The notes beneath the pieces are model-generated. The model had not been told where the DNA came from, searched no databases, and saw nothing but the letters and a program-made list of their open reading frames with translations. Positions 1 to 10,183 of a DNA stretch of 64,000 nucleotides are shown one piece after another; positions within the stretch are counted from its first letter, which is position 1; the number at the start of each line of letters is the position of its first letter. Location of the stretch: the NCBI RefSeq assembly GCF_014284255.1, contig NZ_JACOFV010000001.1, positions 186,001-250,000 of the forward strand. Direction: 5' to 3'. The position numbers were made by a program, and so were the translations under genes. This DNA comes from Cognatundibacterium jejuense. GTDB taxonomy: Bacteria; Pseudomonadota; Gammaproteobacteria; Burkholderiales; Burkholderiaceae_D.

Positions 1-1121
1 ACGCGTAATTTATTATGAGCAACTTCGGCGCGGAATTGTATGGTGCCGCCATCCTCTTTGCATTCTAAGCCATGCTTAATCGCATTTTCTACCAGAGATT
101 GCAGCATCATCGGTGGGAACGAGGCGCTACGCAATCCTTCTGGCATGTTGAAATCGACATTGAGCCTCTCTTCCATACGCATTTTAAGTAAATCGAGATA
201 AGACTTGATCATATCAGCCTCGCGGCCGAGATTCGTGGTGGTGGCATTTTCACGCATCTGTGGTAAAACGGCGCGGAGATAGCTGATCAGGCTGCGTTGC
301 ATTGCTGCCGCACGTGGTGGATCCGTTTCAATCAGATGTTCAACTGACGCCAGAGTGTTAAACAAGAAATGTGGTTCTACCTGAGCCTGCATCATTTGCA
401 TTTGTGCTTCGCTTACCTGACGCAGCAGTGATTCTCTTTCTGCTGCAAGGCCTGCTGCCTTGGCCTTTTCTTCGGCGCGGACTTTTCCACCCATCAGTAC
501 TTTCATGCCAAACAGGCCAAAAATTGCAAGGAGGACGAAGTTTACAAACCATTTGGAAGAGGTTTTTTTGTAGCTACGTACTTCTTCATCGGCTGCGTCT
601 GCAACGGCATTGTTAATTTCGTCACCAATTTCTTTCGCGACTTCAGGGGGGAGCTTGATGTGGATATCATCTCCTGAGGTGTGTACTTTATTTGGCTCTG
701 TTGTTGTTTCACTTGATGCTGATTCTGGTGGTGTCGCTGGCGTCGGGGGTGGGGGTGGGTCCACGCGTACTTTTGCACCGTTGCTGTCAATTTCGATTTG
801 TTTTGCTTTGCCATCGCCATTGTTTTTTCGAATATGTATACCGGTGTCATCAATTTCTATGTTCGTGTCATCGTCCAGCGATTGTGGATTGCGTTTTTGC
901 TTCTGAGCGTGCTTGTTGTTAGTGATAACAATGCTTTCTTTGGAGGTGAAAAGCATATCCTGGAGAATGGCACCCGCGGTCATGGTGATGATGGCAAAAA
1001 GAAAGAACTTCCACCAAGAGAGCTTAGTCACCCATGCTGCTGTTTTATCAAAACTAATACTCAGCCAAAGGCGTATTTCTTTGATAGCTTCTTTGATCGA
1101 TTGCATGGTAGATGGGGTCAT
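1..1121 (-). CDS. LytS/AlgZ-type sensor histidine kinase, C-terminus cut by window edge
   Basis: Reads from an ATG at 1121 leftward off the window, giving about 373 codons without a stop. Residues 38-57 and 191-210 are hydrophobic membrane segments. Between them lies a predicted periplasmic stretch with short beta-like repeats (IEIDDTGIHI, IEIDSNGAKV) and a Pro-rich tract near 121-132. After the second segment comes a short coiled coil, then the His_kinase (PF06580) box VEPHFLFN with the likely phosphorylated His251. The ATPase domain is only partly inside the window. Members of this family autophosphorylate and usually pass the phosphate to a LytTR regulator; such a gene would be expected just outside the left edge. 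A purine-rich GAGGCG lies upstream of the ATG. The signal sensed is unknown. Confidence 0.85.
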   Translation of the reverse strand, partial: MTPSTMQSIKEAIKEIRLWLSISFDKTAAWVTKLSWWKFFLFAIITMTAGAILQDMLFTSKESIVITNNKHAQKQKRNPQSLDDDTNIEIDDTGIHIRKNNGDGKAKQIEIDSNGAKVRVDPPPPPTPATPPESASSETTTEPNKVHTSGDDIHIKLPPEVAKEIGDEINNAVADAADEEVRSYKKTSSKWFVNFVLLAIFGLFGMKVLMGGKVRAEEKAKAAGLAAERESLLRQVSEAQMQMMQAQVEPHFLFNTLASVEHLIETDPPRAAAMQRSLISYLRAVLPQMRENATTTNLGREADMIKSYLDLLKMRMEERLNVDFNMPEGLRSASFPPMMLQSLVENAIKHGLECKEDGGTIQFRAEVAHNKLR

Positions 1122-1282
1122 ATCTTTTCGCCTCGTTTCTCTTGGTGCGCATAACTTATTGCTAGTTGTGAGCACCGTTGTTTCAAAAATATTATTGAAT
1201 TCATTTGCCAGATGTTGTTACTGTAAATAATCAGGCTTGAATTCGCTATCGGTATGCGATAGTCGGCAAAATCTCGGGAGTA

Positions 1283-1323
1283 GAATGAAAAATAGGCGGC
1301 ACGACTGTTGCGTACCGCCTATC
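1283..1323 (-). terminator. Rho-independent terminator of the EAL gene
   Basis: On the minus strand an inverted repeat (ATAGGCGG pairing with CCGCCTAT, extended by flanking pairs) is followed directly by a T-run. It lies 20-60 bp past the stop codon of the REC-EAL gene and upstream of the kinase gene, so the two minus-strand genes are probably transcribed separately. Confidence 0.75.
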
Positions 1324-1344
1324 TGCTCAAGCTTCAAAAGAAGT

Positions 1345-3594
1345 TCAGATGTTTTCTTTTTGCTTCAACCATGCATGAAGATCAGTTCTGGTGAGCGGTT
1401 TTGCATAGAAGTAGCCCTGCGCGAGATGGCAGCCGAAGCTGATCAGGGTGTCTGCTTGCATCTGATTTTCCACACCTTCTGCAATGATCGACAGGCCAAG
1501 ATTTTGTCCAAGCTGAACAATCATCTTGGCAATGCTGCCTTCGTTTGTATCAAGCTGGATGTCATTGACGAATGCGCGATCGATTTTTAATTTGTCGACA
1601 TCGAGTTTTTGCAAGTGACTTAAAGATGAAAAACCAGTACCGAAATCATCAATAGAAATGCTAACGCCCAATTGCTTGATCTGATGTAAGGTCTTGATCA
1701 AGAGATCGGGGTCTTTCATTGCCATCGACTCAGTAATTTCGAGCTCTACAAATTTAGGAGGGGCCTTCGTTTCTTCAAGTGCCTTGTGCAGTGTTTGCAT
1801 GAACAATGGGTGGGAGAATTGCGCCTGTGATACGTTGATGGCCATTTGGAAATCGACATAGCCAAGGCTACGTAAATGAACCAGCTCATGGCAGGCACTG
1901 CGTAATACCCATTCACCAATATCAACGATCAGGCCCGAGTATTCTGCAATCGGAATAAATTGGTCGGGAGGGACAAATTTTCCGTCATCAGTTTTCCAGC
2001 GCAACAAAGCCTCTGCCCCTAGTACCTTGCCGGTGGTCATGTCGATTTGTGGCTGATAAACCAGGAATAGGCGTTCGTGTTCAAATGCGGCACGCAAAGC
2101 ATGCATGAGTAGCACGCGTTCACGAATTTCTACGCCCATGTTGCGAGTGAAATATTCGTAGCCGCCACGTTGATGGGTCTTTGCCCGTTTTAGTGCAATA
2201 TTGGTATCTTTCAGTGCTTCAGATGCGTCACCATCATAATCGTCAAGTTTTATCAAACCTATGGTAGCGGTGAGTTGGACGTCCTGAAGGTCGACTTCAA
2301 AAGGCGTGTTGAAAAGCGCCAATATATTTTCGGGGCAAACTTGATGCTGATCGCCCAGTAGTGCAAAGGTATCGCTACCAACGCGCGCGATTTGACACGT
2401 ATTGCCAAATGCTTTAAGTAATCTCTTTGCTACTGCGGAAAGTAATAAGTCCCCGAACTGATGACCTAAGGCATCATTGGTTTCGGCAAAATGGTCAATA
2501 TCGATTAGGGAGAGGGCGCTTCGTGTTTTGAGTTCCGATACCAATGTCTCATTGAGAGTTTGTAGAAGCTTCAGACGATTTGACAATCCAGTCAGCAGAT
2601 CGTAGAACGCATAATTGTGTAAGCGAGAGTTCAGAACGACGTTATCCAGACCAACTGAGACATTGCTGCAAAATACATCAAGCAGACGTTTATCCATATC
2701 ATTGAGATGTAATCCCGTATCCAGATATAAGGTAAAGTCTTTTTTGGCGACGTTGTTGAAGTAGAGCGCAGAAATGTCTGCCTCATACAAGCTTTTGCGT
2801 TCGTTGAGTGATCGGGTGACGATGTCGAGAATTTTTGTATCGGGTACCGCTGCAATTGGTTGATTTAGCAGGTCGGAAAATTGCGGAGTGGTCGCGATAA
2901 TACGTAATTCGTCAACCTCGATATCTCTGCCGAGTGTATTTTGTTTTGCGCAGACAAAACCCTCTGCTGTTAAACCCAGTAAACCGTTGATTTGAGTTAA
3001 GACGCCAGATGCGAAGTTTTGCAATCCGTGCAATGCCATGAGTTCAGTACTGGCGTTGATAATCGTTTCTAGTCCGCGTCTGCTAGCACTAATAGAGCAA
3101 ATCTGCTCGTAAGAGCGAATAGCGGATGTGACGGCTGTATAAAGCTTGGTACGGGTTAGTTCGGATTTGGTTTTGTAATCGTTGATATCGTAATCGCGGA
3201 TCGCATCAATTTCCGGGGCATAACCTGGCTGGCCAGTTCTGAGGATAATGCGAACATCAGCCAGCTCTAATGTCTTTCTGATGTAATTAACCAGTTGCAA
3301 CCCGGCATCTTCTTGCTCCATTACAACGTCAAGCAAAATAATTGCAATGTCGGTTTCAGTTTCCAGAATGCTGCGCGCCTCTGCGGCAGAGTAGGCGTGA
3401 AGAAAACTCAGTGGCCTATGTTGGATTTCAAGACTGCCGAGGGCAAAAGTGGTCGCCGAGTGGACATCCGGATCATCATCAATGATCATGACGCGCCAAC
3501 TAGAGTCAGCCTTGGACGCAGCCGAAAACTCATCATGCTCTGGTTCGTCTAGAAAAACCAGATCGTCTTCGGAAGAGTGAATCGTTGAAGTCAT
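1345..3594 (-). CDS. Response regulator with REC-DUF3369-GGDEF-EAL domains (c-di-GMP phosphodiesterase)
   Basis: A 749-residue cytoplasmic protein. An N-terminal receiver domain (about 35-155) has the acidic cluster IDDD and phosphoacceptor Asp89 in LLDVVM. A DUF3369 GAF-like sensor region (about 175-320) follows, then a GGDEF domain whose active-site loop reads VGSDTF, so cyclase activity is probably lost. The C-terminal EAL domain (about 500-740) keeps AEALLRW, ELEITES, IDDFGTG and DKLKID and should hydrolyse c-di-GMP. The open frame extends to a TTG at 3633, but ATG at 3594 is preferred because GGAG stands 11 bases before it. Phosphorylation of REC presumably controls EAL output; the partner kinase is not evident, since the adjacent kinase is of the LytS type. 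Confidence 0.9.
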   Translation of the reverse strand: MTSTIHSSEDDLVFLDEPEHDEFSAASKADSSWRVMIIDDDPDVHSATTFALGSLEIQHRPLSFLHAYSAAEARSILETETDIAIILLDVVMEQEDAGLQLVNYIRKTLELADVRIILRTGQPGYAPEIDAIRDYDINDYKTKSELTRTKLYTAVTSAIRSYEQICSISASRRGLETIINASTELMALHGLQNFASGVLTQINGLLGLTAEGFVCAKQNTLGRDIEVDELRIIATTPQFSDLLNQPIAAVPDTKILDIVTRSLNERKSLYEADISALYFNNVAKKDFTLYLDTGLHLNDMDKRLLDVFCSNVSVGLDNVVLNSRLHNYAFYDLLTGLSNRLKLLQTLNETLVSELKTRSALSLIDIDHFAETNDALGHQFGDLLLSAVAKRLLKAFGNTCQIARVGSDTFALLGDQHQVCPENILALFNTPFEVDLQDVQLTATIGLIKLDDYDGDASEALKDTNIALKRAKTHQRGGYEYFTRNMGVEIRERVLLMHALRAAFEHERLFLVYQPQIDMTTGKVLGAEALLRWKTDDGKFVPPDQFIPIAEYSGLIVDIGEWVLRSACHELVHLRSLGYVDFQMAINVSQAQFSHPLFMQTLHKALEETKAPPKFVELEITESMAMKDPDLLIKTLHQIKQLGVSISIDDFGTGFSSLSHLQKLDVDKLKIDRAFVNDIQLDTNEGSIAKMIVQLGQNLGLSIIAEGVENQMQADTLISFGCHLAQGYFYAKPLTRTDLHAWLKQKENI

Positions 3595-3874
3595 CTGAAA
3601 TGCTGCTCCATGCTTGGCATATATTCTGTGCAAGACCTATTTAATTGTTTCCGGTTGAACTATGACACTAAAAGTGACGGCAGCCAAGCCTCATGTATTC
3701 TTCTTTGGCAATAATAAAACACTATTTGCGCTTGAGAATACTCTACAGCACATTTATTTTTATGTCACATCTATCCCCATTGTCTCATTGCTTTGTTGGT
3801 TTGTGCATAGAGTGTTGGCAATAAGGCTGTTAAAATGATTTAAATTCCGTTTTTAATCTTGAATGCAAAATATT

Positions 3875-4972
3875 ATGTCAGGCAACACTTTTGGTACGCT
3901 TTTTACTGTTACAACTTTTGGTGAGTCGCACGGGCCGGCGATTGGTTGTGTAATTGATGGATGTCCTCCGGGCATGGACTTGTCAGAGGCGGATATTCAG
4001 CCTGAACTTGATCGTCGCCGTCCAGGTACTTCGCGGCATGTAACGCAAAGGCAGGAGCCTGACACCGTGGAGATTTTATCGGGCGTTTATCAAGGTAAAA
4101 CCACCGGCACTCCGATCGCTTTGCTCATTCGCAATCAGGATCAGCGTAGCAAGGACTATGGCAATATTACCGAGACCTTTCGTCCTGGTCATGCAGATTT
4201 TACCTACTGGAATAAATATGGCATTCGCGACCCTCGTGGTGGCGGTCGTTCTTCGGCACGTCTGACAGCGCCAGTAGTGGGTGCTGCAGCAATTGCAAAA
4301 AAATGGTTGAAGGAGAAATTTGGTACCGAGTTTAAAGGCGGGATGTCGCAACTGGGTGAAATTGTCATTCCTTTTGAGGATTGGCAATTTGCTGCTGGAA
4401 ATCCATTTTTTGCGCCTACTTCAGATGCTAGTTTGATTGAGCGGCTAGAAACGTATATGGATGAGTTGCGTAAAGATGGCGATTCCATCGGTGCTCGAAT
4501 TGATGTCGTTGCGACCAATGTGCCAGTGGGGTTGGGTGAGCCGATTTACGATAAGTTAGATGCGGAAATTGCGTATGCGATGATGGGCATTAATGCCGTC
4601 AAAGGCGTGGAAATTGGCGCAGGTTTTGCTTCTGTCGCGCAGCGTGGTTCTGAACATGGCGATGAGTTGACGCCGAATGGCTTCGTGACTAACAAGGCGG
4701 GTGGTATTCTTGGTGGTATTTCTACTGGACAGGATATCATCGTTTCTATGGCGATTAAGCCTACTTCATCAATACGAACACCTAAAAATTCTATCGACAA
4801 AGAAGGTAATCCTGCGCTTGTCGAGACCTTTGGTCGACATGATCCCTGTGTTGGCATACGGGCAACGCCAATTGCTGAGGCGATGCTGGCGCTGGTGTTG
4901 ATGGATCATGCTTTGCGTCATCGTGCGCAATGTGCTGATGTCCCAAAGGCGCAATTTTCCTTCGTCAAATAA
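3875..4972 (+). CDS. aroC: Chorismate synthase
   Basis: Catalyses the last step of the shikimate pathway, turning 5-enolpyruvylshikimate-3-phosphate into chorismate with reduced FMN as cofactor; cytoplasmic tetramer in known members. The protein begins [10 protein letters not shown] and continues with the family signature GESHGPAIG, and contains the RPGHADFTY and GGRSSAR segments that bind FMN and substrate. At 365 residues it is close to the E. coli enzyme. An upstream in-frame ATG at 3863 would add four residues (MQNI) not typical of the family, so 3875 is preferred; neither has a clear Shine-Dalgarno sequence. It stands alone, with a 420-bp gap before leuC. Confidence 0.95.
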   Translation: MSGNTFGTLFTVTTFGESHGPAIGCVIDGCPPGMDLSEADIQPELDRRRPGTSRHVTQRQEPDTVEILSGVYQGKTTGTPIALLIRNQDQRSKDYGNITETFRPGHADFTYWNKYGIRDPRGGGRSSARLTAPVVGAAAIAKKWLKEKFGTEFKGGMSQLGEIVIPFEDWQFAAGNPFFAPTSDASLIERLETYMDELRKDGDSIGARIDVVATNVPVGLGEPIYDKLDAEIAYAMMGINAVKGVEIGAGFASVAQRGSEHGDELTPNGFVTNKAGGILGGISTGQDIIVSMAIKPTSSIRTPKNSIDKEGNPALVETFGRHDPCVGIRATPIAEAMLALVLMDHALRHRAQCADVPKAQFSFVK

Positions 4973-5393
4973 TCGGGCCTCTTTGATTGCGGTTCTCCCT
5001 TATTGACGCTGGTCGCGTCTGTGAGGGAGTATCTTAGTTTTCGGTTTATAGATGATGATCGGTGGCGTGTTTCTAAAAAATATTAGTGGCGGTATCGGGT
5101 TCGAGAATTTTTAATTAAGCCACTTTTATTTAATTCGTGCGATCTATGTAACCAAAATAATTGTTGGTTATTTCAATTATGGCTTGAAGAAAGCCTATGA
5201 AAATTTGGTGATATTCAGCAAAGCTGATTTTTGTATTGAATAATCAAGTTCGTTTTTTGCGATTCAGCTTGGTTTTGCGTCGCACAATTGTGGCATAATC
5301 AAAAACGATTTTTTTTCTGTGAATTCTCAGGTATTCACGCAGTTCTGCCCATCCGTTTTACACTCGTTAGTATCTCTTTTCAGGCTTTAGATT
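4973..5393 (+). other. Intergenic region between aroC and leuC
   Basis: No convincing gene. It holds a two-part hairpin at 4995-5029 (CTCCCT/AGGGAG enclosing GACGC/GCGTC) that may end aroC transcription although it lacks a good T-run. Further on are an interrupted palindrome AACCAA-N8-TTGGTT at 5150-5169 and a GTGAAT-N8-ATTCAC inverted repeat at 5319-5338. The second half is AT-rich and presumably carries the leucine operon promoter and leader. Confidence 0.5.
4995..5029 (+). terminator. Possible aroC terminator hairpin
   Basis: Outer stem CTCCCT/AGGGAG, inner stem GACGC/GCGTC around loop TGGTC, separated by an asymmetric internal loop. Only a weak T-rich stretch follows, so termination is plausible but not certain. 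Confidence 0.35.
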
Positions 5394-6797
5394 ATGCTTA
5401 AAACGCTTTATGATAAATTGTGGGAATCACATGTAGTTCACTCTGAAAATGACGGCACTGCGATACTATATATCGATCGTCATTTGCTACATGAAGTTAC
5501 TAGCCCGCAAGCGTTTGAAGGTTTGAAAATTGCAGGTCGTAAGCCATGGCGCGACTCCGCTAACCTGATGGTGGCTGACCACAATGTGCCTACCACTAAC
5601 CGTGCAAATGGCATAGATGATCCTACCTCGCGTCTGCAGGTAGAGACCCTGGACGGTAATGCCAAAGAATTTAGCCTGACTTATTTCGGTATGAACGATA
5701 GGCGTCAAGGTATCGTGCACGTTATTGGGCCAGAGCAAGGTGCCACTTTGCCGGGTATGACGGTGGTTTGTGGTGACTCTCATACTTCCACGCATGGCGC
5801 GTTTGCCTGTCTTGCGCATGGCATTGGTACGTCAGAGGTTGAGCATGTGCTGGCGACTCAGACCTTGATTGCAAAAAAATCCAAATCTATGCTCGTGCAG
5901 GTGGACGGTGCTTTGCCTGCTGGTGTCACTGCAAAGGATGTGGTGCTGGCGGTGATTGGTAAAATTGGCACGGCTGGCGGTACAGGTTATGCGATTGAGT
6001 TTGCCGGTTCCACTATTCGTAGTCTGTCGATGGAAGGTCGCATGACGGTCTGTAATATGGCGATCGAAGCGGGGGCCCGAGCAGGGATGATTGCCGTTGA
6101 TCAGACTACTCTGGATTACGTCAAAGGTCGTCCATTTTCACCGGTGGGTCCGCATTGGGATAGGGCTGTTGAGTACTGGCGCACGCTGCATTCAGATGCG
6201 GGAGCGCGATTTGATATGGTTGTTACTTTGAATGCCGCTGAGATTAAGCCGCAAGTGACGTGGGGAACATCGCCTGAAATGGTGGTGGCGGTTGATAGCC
6301 GAGTGCCAGATCCGGATCTCGAAAAAGATGCAGTTAAACGCGATGCGATAGAAAAAGCGCTGGTGTATATGGCATTGACGCCGAACACCGCAATTTCAGA
6401 TATCCGTATCGATAAGGTTTTCATTGGCTCGTGTACAAATTCCCGCATCGAAGATTTGCGTGCCGCTGCTACTGTTGTGCGTGGTAAATTCCGCGCTTCT
6501 AATGTGAAGCTCGCTTTAGTTGTGCCAGGCTCTGGTCTGGTGAAAGAGCAGGCTGAGCGAGAAGGTCTGGATAAAATATTCCGCGATGCCGGTTTTGAGT
6601 GGCGCGAACCGGGTTGCTCTATGTGTCTGGCAATGAATGCTGATCGATTGGAACCTGGTGAACGTTGTGCATCTACTTCCAATCGTAATTTTGAAGGACG
6701 ACAAGGGCAGGGTGGTCGTACTCATTTGGTTTCTCCTGCAATGGCCGCCGCCGCGGGTATTCATGGTCATTTTGTTGATGTGCGAGCACTCGCATAA
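5394..6797 (+). CDS. leuC: 3-isopropylmalate dehydratase large subunit
   Basis: Large subunit of isopropylmalate isomerase in leucine biosynthesis; with LeuD it interconverts 2- and 3-isopropylmalate. The 467-residue sequence is aconitase-like throughout, with [12 protein letters not shown] near the N-terminus. Three cysteines for the 4Fe-4S cluster are visible: Cys347 in GSCTNSR, and Cys408 and Cys411 in EPGCSMC. It is the first gene of leuC-entericidin-leuD-leuB-asd. The start ATG has only a weak ribosome site, but the [10 protein letters not shown] beginning matches the family. Confidence 0.97.
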   Translation: MLKTLYDKLWESHVVHSENDGTAILYIDRHLLHEVTSPQAFEGLKIAGRKPWRDSANLMVADHNVPTTNRANGIDDPTSRLQVETLDGNAKEFSLTYFGMNDRRQGIVHVIGPEQGATLPGMTVVCGDSHTSTHGAFACLAHGIGTSEVEHVLATQTLIAKKSKSMLVQVDGALPAGVTAKDVVLAVIGKIGTAGGTGYAIEFAGSTIRSLSMEGRMTVCNMAIEAGARAGMIAVDQTTLDYVKGRPFSPVGPHWDRAVEYWRTLHSDAGARFDMVVTLNAAEIKPQVTWGTSPEMVVAVDSRVPDPDLEKDAVKRDAIEKALVYMALTPNTAISDIRIDKVFIGSCTNSRIEDLRAAATVVRGKFRASNVKLALVVPGSGLVKEQAEREGLDKIFRDAGFEWREPGCSMCLAMNADRLEPGERCASTSNRNFEGRQGQGGRTHLVSPAMAAAAGIHGHFVDVRALA

Positions 6798-6818
6798 TTT
6801 TTGCTAAAGGAAAAAGTA

Positions 6819-6950
6819 ATGAAAAAAATCTTCGCAATCATGTCTTGTGTTGCTTGTGTCACTATTCTGAGCGCTTGCAATACCGTGCAAGGTTTGGGCA
6901 AAGATGTGCAAAAAGCGGGTGAAGCCGTTGAGAGTGTCGGAAAAAAATAA
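6819..6950 (+). CDS. Entericidin A/B-family small lipoprotein
   Basis: A 43-residue ORF preceded by AAAGGAAAAAGTA. A lysine-rich start (MKKIF), a hydrophobic core and the lipobox LSAC give lipidation and cleavage before Cys20, leaving a mature peptide of about 24 residues with the entericidin pattern [15 protein letters not shown]. Family members are small membrane lipoproteins, described in E. coli as an antidote/toxin pair (EcnA/EcnB) of uncertain role. It sits between leuC and leuD, starting 21 bp after leuC and ending 8 bp before leuD, so it is co-transcribed with the leucine genes. No second entericidin gene is visible next to it. Confidence 0.85.
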   Translation: MKKIFAIMSCVACVTILSACNTVQGLGKDVQKAGEAVESVGKK

Positions 6951-6958
6951 ATCAAGCC

Positions 6959-7603
6959 ATGGAAAAATTCAATTTACATAGTGGCTTGGTTGCGCCTATG
7001 GATAGGGCAAACGTTGATACAGATGCGATCATTCCTAAGCAATTTCTGAAGTCGATACAGCGGACTGGCTTTGGTCCGAATCTGTTTGACGAATGGCGTT
7101 ATCTGGATCATGGTGAGCCAGGTATGGATAACAGCAAACGGCCATTAAATCCGGATTTTGTTTTGAATCAGGCGCGCTTTCAAGGAGCGTCAATTCTGCT
7201 GACCCGTAAGAATTTTGGCTGTGGTTCGTCGCGTGAACATGCGCCATGGGCGCTTGATCAGTATGGTTTCAGAGTCGTGATTGCACCAAGCTTTGCCGAT
7301 ATTTTCTTTAATAATTGCTTTAAAAACGGCTTGCTGCCTATCGTGTTAAGCGAAGTGCAAGTTGAGCATATTTTTAACGAAGTCAAAGCCTTCCCTGGTT
7401 ATCGACTGACCATTGATCTGGAAAAGCAATTGGTGATTACAAATGCTGGAGTGAGCTACCCATTTGAAATCGATGAATTCCGCAAATATTGCTTACTCAA
7501 TGGTCTGGATGAAATTGGATTGACGCTACGTCAATCTGACAAAATTCGCGCATTTGAAGAACGTCATATCGCGGTGCAGCCTTGGTTGGCAAATACGATC
7601 TAA
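6959..7603 (+). CDS. leuD: 3-isopropylmalate dehydratase small subunit
   Basis: Small, swivelling subunit of isopropylmalate isomerase; pairs with LeuC. 214 residues, typical of the LeuD type 1 family. The motifs [14 protein letters not shown] near the start and [14 protein letters not shown] in the middle are the substrate-binding hallmarks. It starts 8 bp after the entericidin stop with no strong ribosome site, which suggests coupled translation within the operon. Confidence 0.97.
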   Translation: MEKFNLHSGLVAPMDRANVDTDAIIPKQFLKSIQRTGFGPNLFDEWRYLDHGEPGMDNSKRPLNPDFVLNQARFQGASILLTRKNFGCGSSREHAPWALDQYGFRVVIAPSFADIFFNNCFKNGLLPIVLSEVQVEHIFNEVKAFPGYRLTIDLEKQLVITNAGVSYPFEIDEFRKYCLLNGLDEIGLTLRQSDKIRAFEERHIAVQPWLANTI

Positions 7604-7626
7604 AGCAAGGTTGAGGAAATAATAAG

Positions 7627-8700
7627 ATGAAAATAGCAATTCTGCCTGGTGATGGCATTGGTCCGGAGATCGTTGAGCAAGCGGTTCAGGTTCTCAATGC
7701 TCTGGGTGAAACCTTTGAAATGGAGGCGGCGCCAGTCGGTGGCGCTGGTTACGAGGTCTCTGGACATCCTTTGCCCGATGCAACACTTAAGTTGGCGAAA
7801 GAGGCAGACGCGATCCTGTTTGGTTCAGTTGGCGATTGGAAATACGATAGCCTTGAGCGCGCTTTGCGCCCTGAGCAGGCGATTTTGGGTTTGCGTAAAC
7901 ATCTGAATTTGTTCGCAAATTTCCGTCCTGCAATTTTGTATCCAGAACTAGCTGAAGCCTCGACTTTGAAACCGGAAATCGTTTCTGGCCTCGATTTGTT
8001 GATTATTCGCGAATTGACTGGGGATGTTTATTTCGGTCAGCCACGTGGTGTTCGTGAGTGCCCGGATGGTCCTTTTAAGGGGCAGCGAGAAGGTTTTGAT
8101 ACCATGCGCTATGCAGAGGGTGAGGTGCGTAGGATTGCGCATGTAGCATTTCAGGCTGCACAAAAGCGCGATAAGCGTTTGACCAGCGTTGATAAAGCCA
8201 ATGTCCTGGAAACTTCGCAATTCTGGAAAGACATCATGATTGATGTTCACAAAGAATACCCAGATGTCGCTTTGGATCACATGTATATCGATAACGCGGC
8301 GATGCAATTAGTGCGTGCTCCGAAGAAATTTGACGTTGTCGTGACTGGTAATTTGTTTGGTGATATTTTGTCTGATGCGGCAGCCAGTCTGACTGGCTCT
8401 ATCGGTATGTTGCCTTCTGCATCTTTGGATTCGAACAATAAAGGTTTGTATGAGCCTTCGCATGGCTCGGCACCGGATATTGCAGGCAAGGGTGTTGCTA
8501 ATCCTCTTGCAACTATTTTGTCTGCGGCGATGATGTTGCGTTTCTCTCTCGGTAAGCCAGAACAGGCAGATCGAGTTGAAACTGCGGTGAAGAAAGTATT
8601 GGCGCAAGGTTTGCGTACGCCGGATATCTATGTTGCTGGTACGACAAAAGTTGGAACGTCTGAAATGGGGGCGGCTGTGGTGCGTGCATTGGCAAATTGA
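7627..8700 (+). CDS. leuB: 3-isopropylmalate dehydrogenase
   Basis: Oxidises and decarboxylates 3-isopropylmalate to 2-oxoisocaproate using NAD. The 357-residue sequence starts [14 protein letters not shown] and carries the family signature around [17 protein letters not shown], with the NAD-binding [14 protein letters not shown] segment after it. A GAGGAAATAATAAG ribosome site precedes the ATG. It is followed by asd, as in other Burkholderiales leucine clusters. Confidence 0.97.
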   Translation: MKIAILPGDGIGPEIVEQAVQVLNALGETFEMEAAPVGGAGYEVSGHPLPDATLKLAKEADAILFGSVGDWKYDSLERALRPEQAILGLRKHLNLFANFRPAILYPELAEASTLKPEIVSGLDLLIIRELTGDVYFGQPRGVRECPDGPFKGQREGFDTMRYAEGEVRRIAHVAFQAAQKRDKRLTSVDKANVLETSQFWKDIMIDVHKEYPDVALDHMYIDNAAMQLVRAPKKFDVVVTGNLFGDILSDAAASLTGSIGMLPSASLDSNNKGLYEPSHGSAPDIAGKGVANPLATILSAAMMLRFSLGKPEQADRVETAVKKVLAQGLRTPDIYVAGTTKVGTSEMGAAVVRALAN

Positions 8701-8760
8701 GTGATTGTTGATGGGCAGGGTGGTCCTGCGTAATTAGAGGGAAACTTTAAGGGAAATATG

Positions 8761-9885
8761 ATGAAGCTGGTAGGTTTGGTAGGTTGGCGTGGAATGGTCG
8801 GATCGGTTCTGATGCAGCGCATGCAAGAAGAAAACGATTTTGCTCATATTGAACCAGTATTCTTTTCCACATCGAATACGGGTGGTGTGGCACCTGCGAT
8901 GGCAAAAAATGAAAAGACGCTGCAAGACGCAAATGATATTGAAGCTTTGAAGAAGTGCGACATTATTATTACCTGCCAGGGCGGTGATTACACCAATGAC
9001 GTATTTCCTAAATTACGGGCTGCGGGCTGGAACGGCCATTGGATTGATGCAGCCTCCAGTTTGCGTATGAATGATGATGCAGTGATCGTGTTGGATCCGG
9101 TTAACTTGCCAGTAATCAAAGACGCTCTGGTAAAAGGGCAAAAAAACTGGATCGGCGGCAATTGTACGGTGAGCTGTATGTTGATGGGTGTCGGTGCTTT
9201 ATATAAAGCTGGCCTGGTTGAATGGATGAGTACTCAGACCTACCAAGCAGCTTCGGGCGGTGGGGCACAACACATGCGCGAGCTGTTGACGCAATATGGC
9301 ACGTTAAATGCAGAGGTAAAGCATTTGCTGGATGATCCTAAGAGTGCCATTCTGGAAATCGATCGTAAGGTGATTGCGAAACAACGTTCATTCTCTGAAT
9401 CTGAAACGGCTAATTTTGGCGTGCCACTCGGAGGTTCATTGATACCATGGATCGATAAGGACCTTGGTGATGGCATGTCCAAGGAAGAGTGGAAGGGTAT
9501 GGCTGAGACTAACAAGATTCTTGGGCAAGGCGTTGGTTACGGTACTGAAGCAATTCCAGTGGATGGTTTCTGTATTCGTATTGGCGCGATGCGCTGCCAT
9601 AGCCAGGCATTGACATTTAAATTGAAAAAAGATGTCCCGGTCGATGACATTGAGGCAATGATTGCTGCGGACAATGAATGGGTGAAGGTTGTTCCTAATA
9701 CTCGTGAAGCGAGTATCCGTGATCTGACGCCGGTTGCTGTTACCGGAACCATGAATATTCCGGTTGGTCGTATTCGTAAGCTGGCCATGGGTCCAGAATA
9801 TGTTGGTGCATTCACGGTAGGTGATCAGCTTTTGTGGGGGGCGGCGGAGCCTTTACGTCGCATGTTGCGTATTTTGATCGACTAA
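8761..9885 (+). CDS. asd: Aspartate-semialdehyde dehydrogenase
   Basis: Reduces aspartyl phosphate to aspartate semialdehyde with NADPH, the branch point to lysine/diaminopimelate, threonine and methionine. The N-terminus [13 protein letters not shown] is the NADP-binding loop; the catalytic cysteine is Cys135 in GGNCTVSCM. Length 374 residues matches the gammaproteobacterial-type Asd. Two adjacent ATG codons occur at 8758 and 8761; the second has better spacing from AAGGGA. A strong terminator follows, so it is the last gene of the leucine operon. Confidence 0.96.
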   Translation: MKLVGLVGWRGMVGSVLMQRMQEENDFAHIEPVFFSTSNTGGVAPAMAKNEKTLQDANDIEALKKCDIIITCQGGDYTNDVFPKLRAAGWNGHWIDAASSLRMNDDAVIVLDPVNLPVIKDALVKGQKNWIGGNCTVSCMLMGVGALYKAGLVEWMSTQTYQAASGGGAQHMRELLTQYGTLNAEVKHLLDDPKSAILEIDRKVIAKQRSFSESETANFGVPLGGSLIPWIDKDLGDGMSKEEWKGMAETNKILGQGVGYGTEAIPVDGFCIRIGAMRCHSQALTFKLKKDVPVDDIEAMIAADNEWVKVVPNTREASIRDLTPVAVTGTMNIPVGRIRKLAMGPEYVGAFTVGDQLLWGAAEPLRRMLRILID

Positions 9886-9931
9886 TTGCTAATTTCTGAA
9901 AAGTCGTCCTTCACTGGCTAGTTAAATTGAA

Positions 9932-9958
9932 TAAAGGGAGGTTTACCTCCCTTTTTTT
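9932..9958 (+). terminator. Rho-independent terminator after asd
   Basis: AAAGGGAGG-TTTA-CCTCCCTTT hairpin followed by a run of seven or more T, 47 bp past the asd stop. Confidence 0.9.
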
Positions 9959-10096
9959 CGTCCTTATTTTTGTTGAATGAGTAATAATGTCTCAGAATTG
10001 TTAAATGGCAACAACATTTCTGGTTGCTTGAAGGCCTCTAAATGTCTGAATGTATTTACCCTGTTGTTAAATCGGGTTAAGCTTGCAGCGCTTAGT

Positions 10097-10124
10097 TTGT
10101 AATGCTATCGTGAAATAATATAAT
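10097..10124 (+). promoter_or_regulatory. Putative sigma-70 promoter of fimV
   Basis: TTGTAA, a 16-base spacer and a consensus TATAAT, about 60 bp upstream of the fimV start and downstream of the asd terminator. Confidence 0.55.
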
Positions 10125-10183
10125 GCTTCATTCGGCAATACGAATAGACTATCCCAGCGAACTTTGTTCGCAAAATTCCCAAT

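Noticed and set aside
6116-6682. 188-codon minus-strand ORF inside leuC
   Set aside because: Antisense to a fully conserved enzyme sequence; no own signals.
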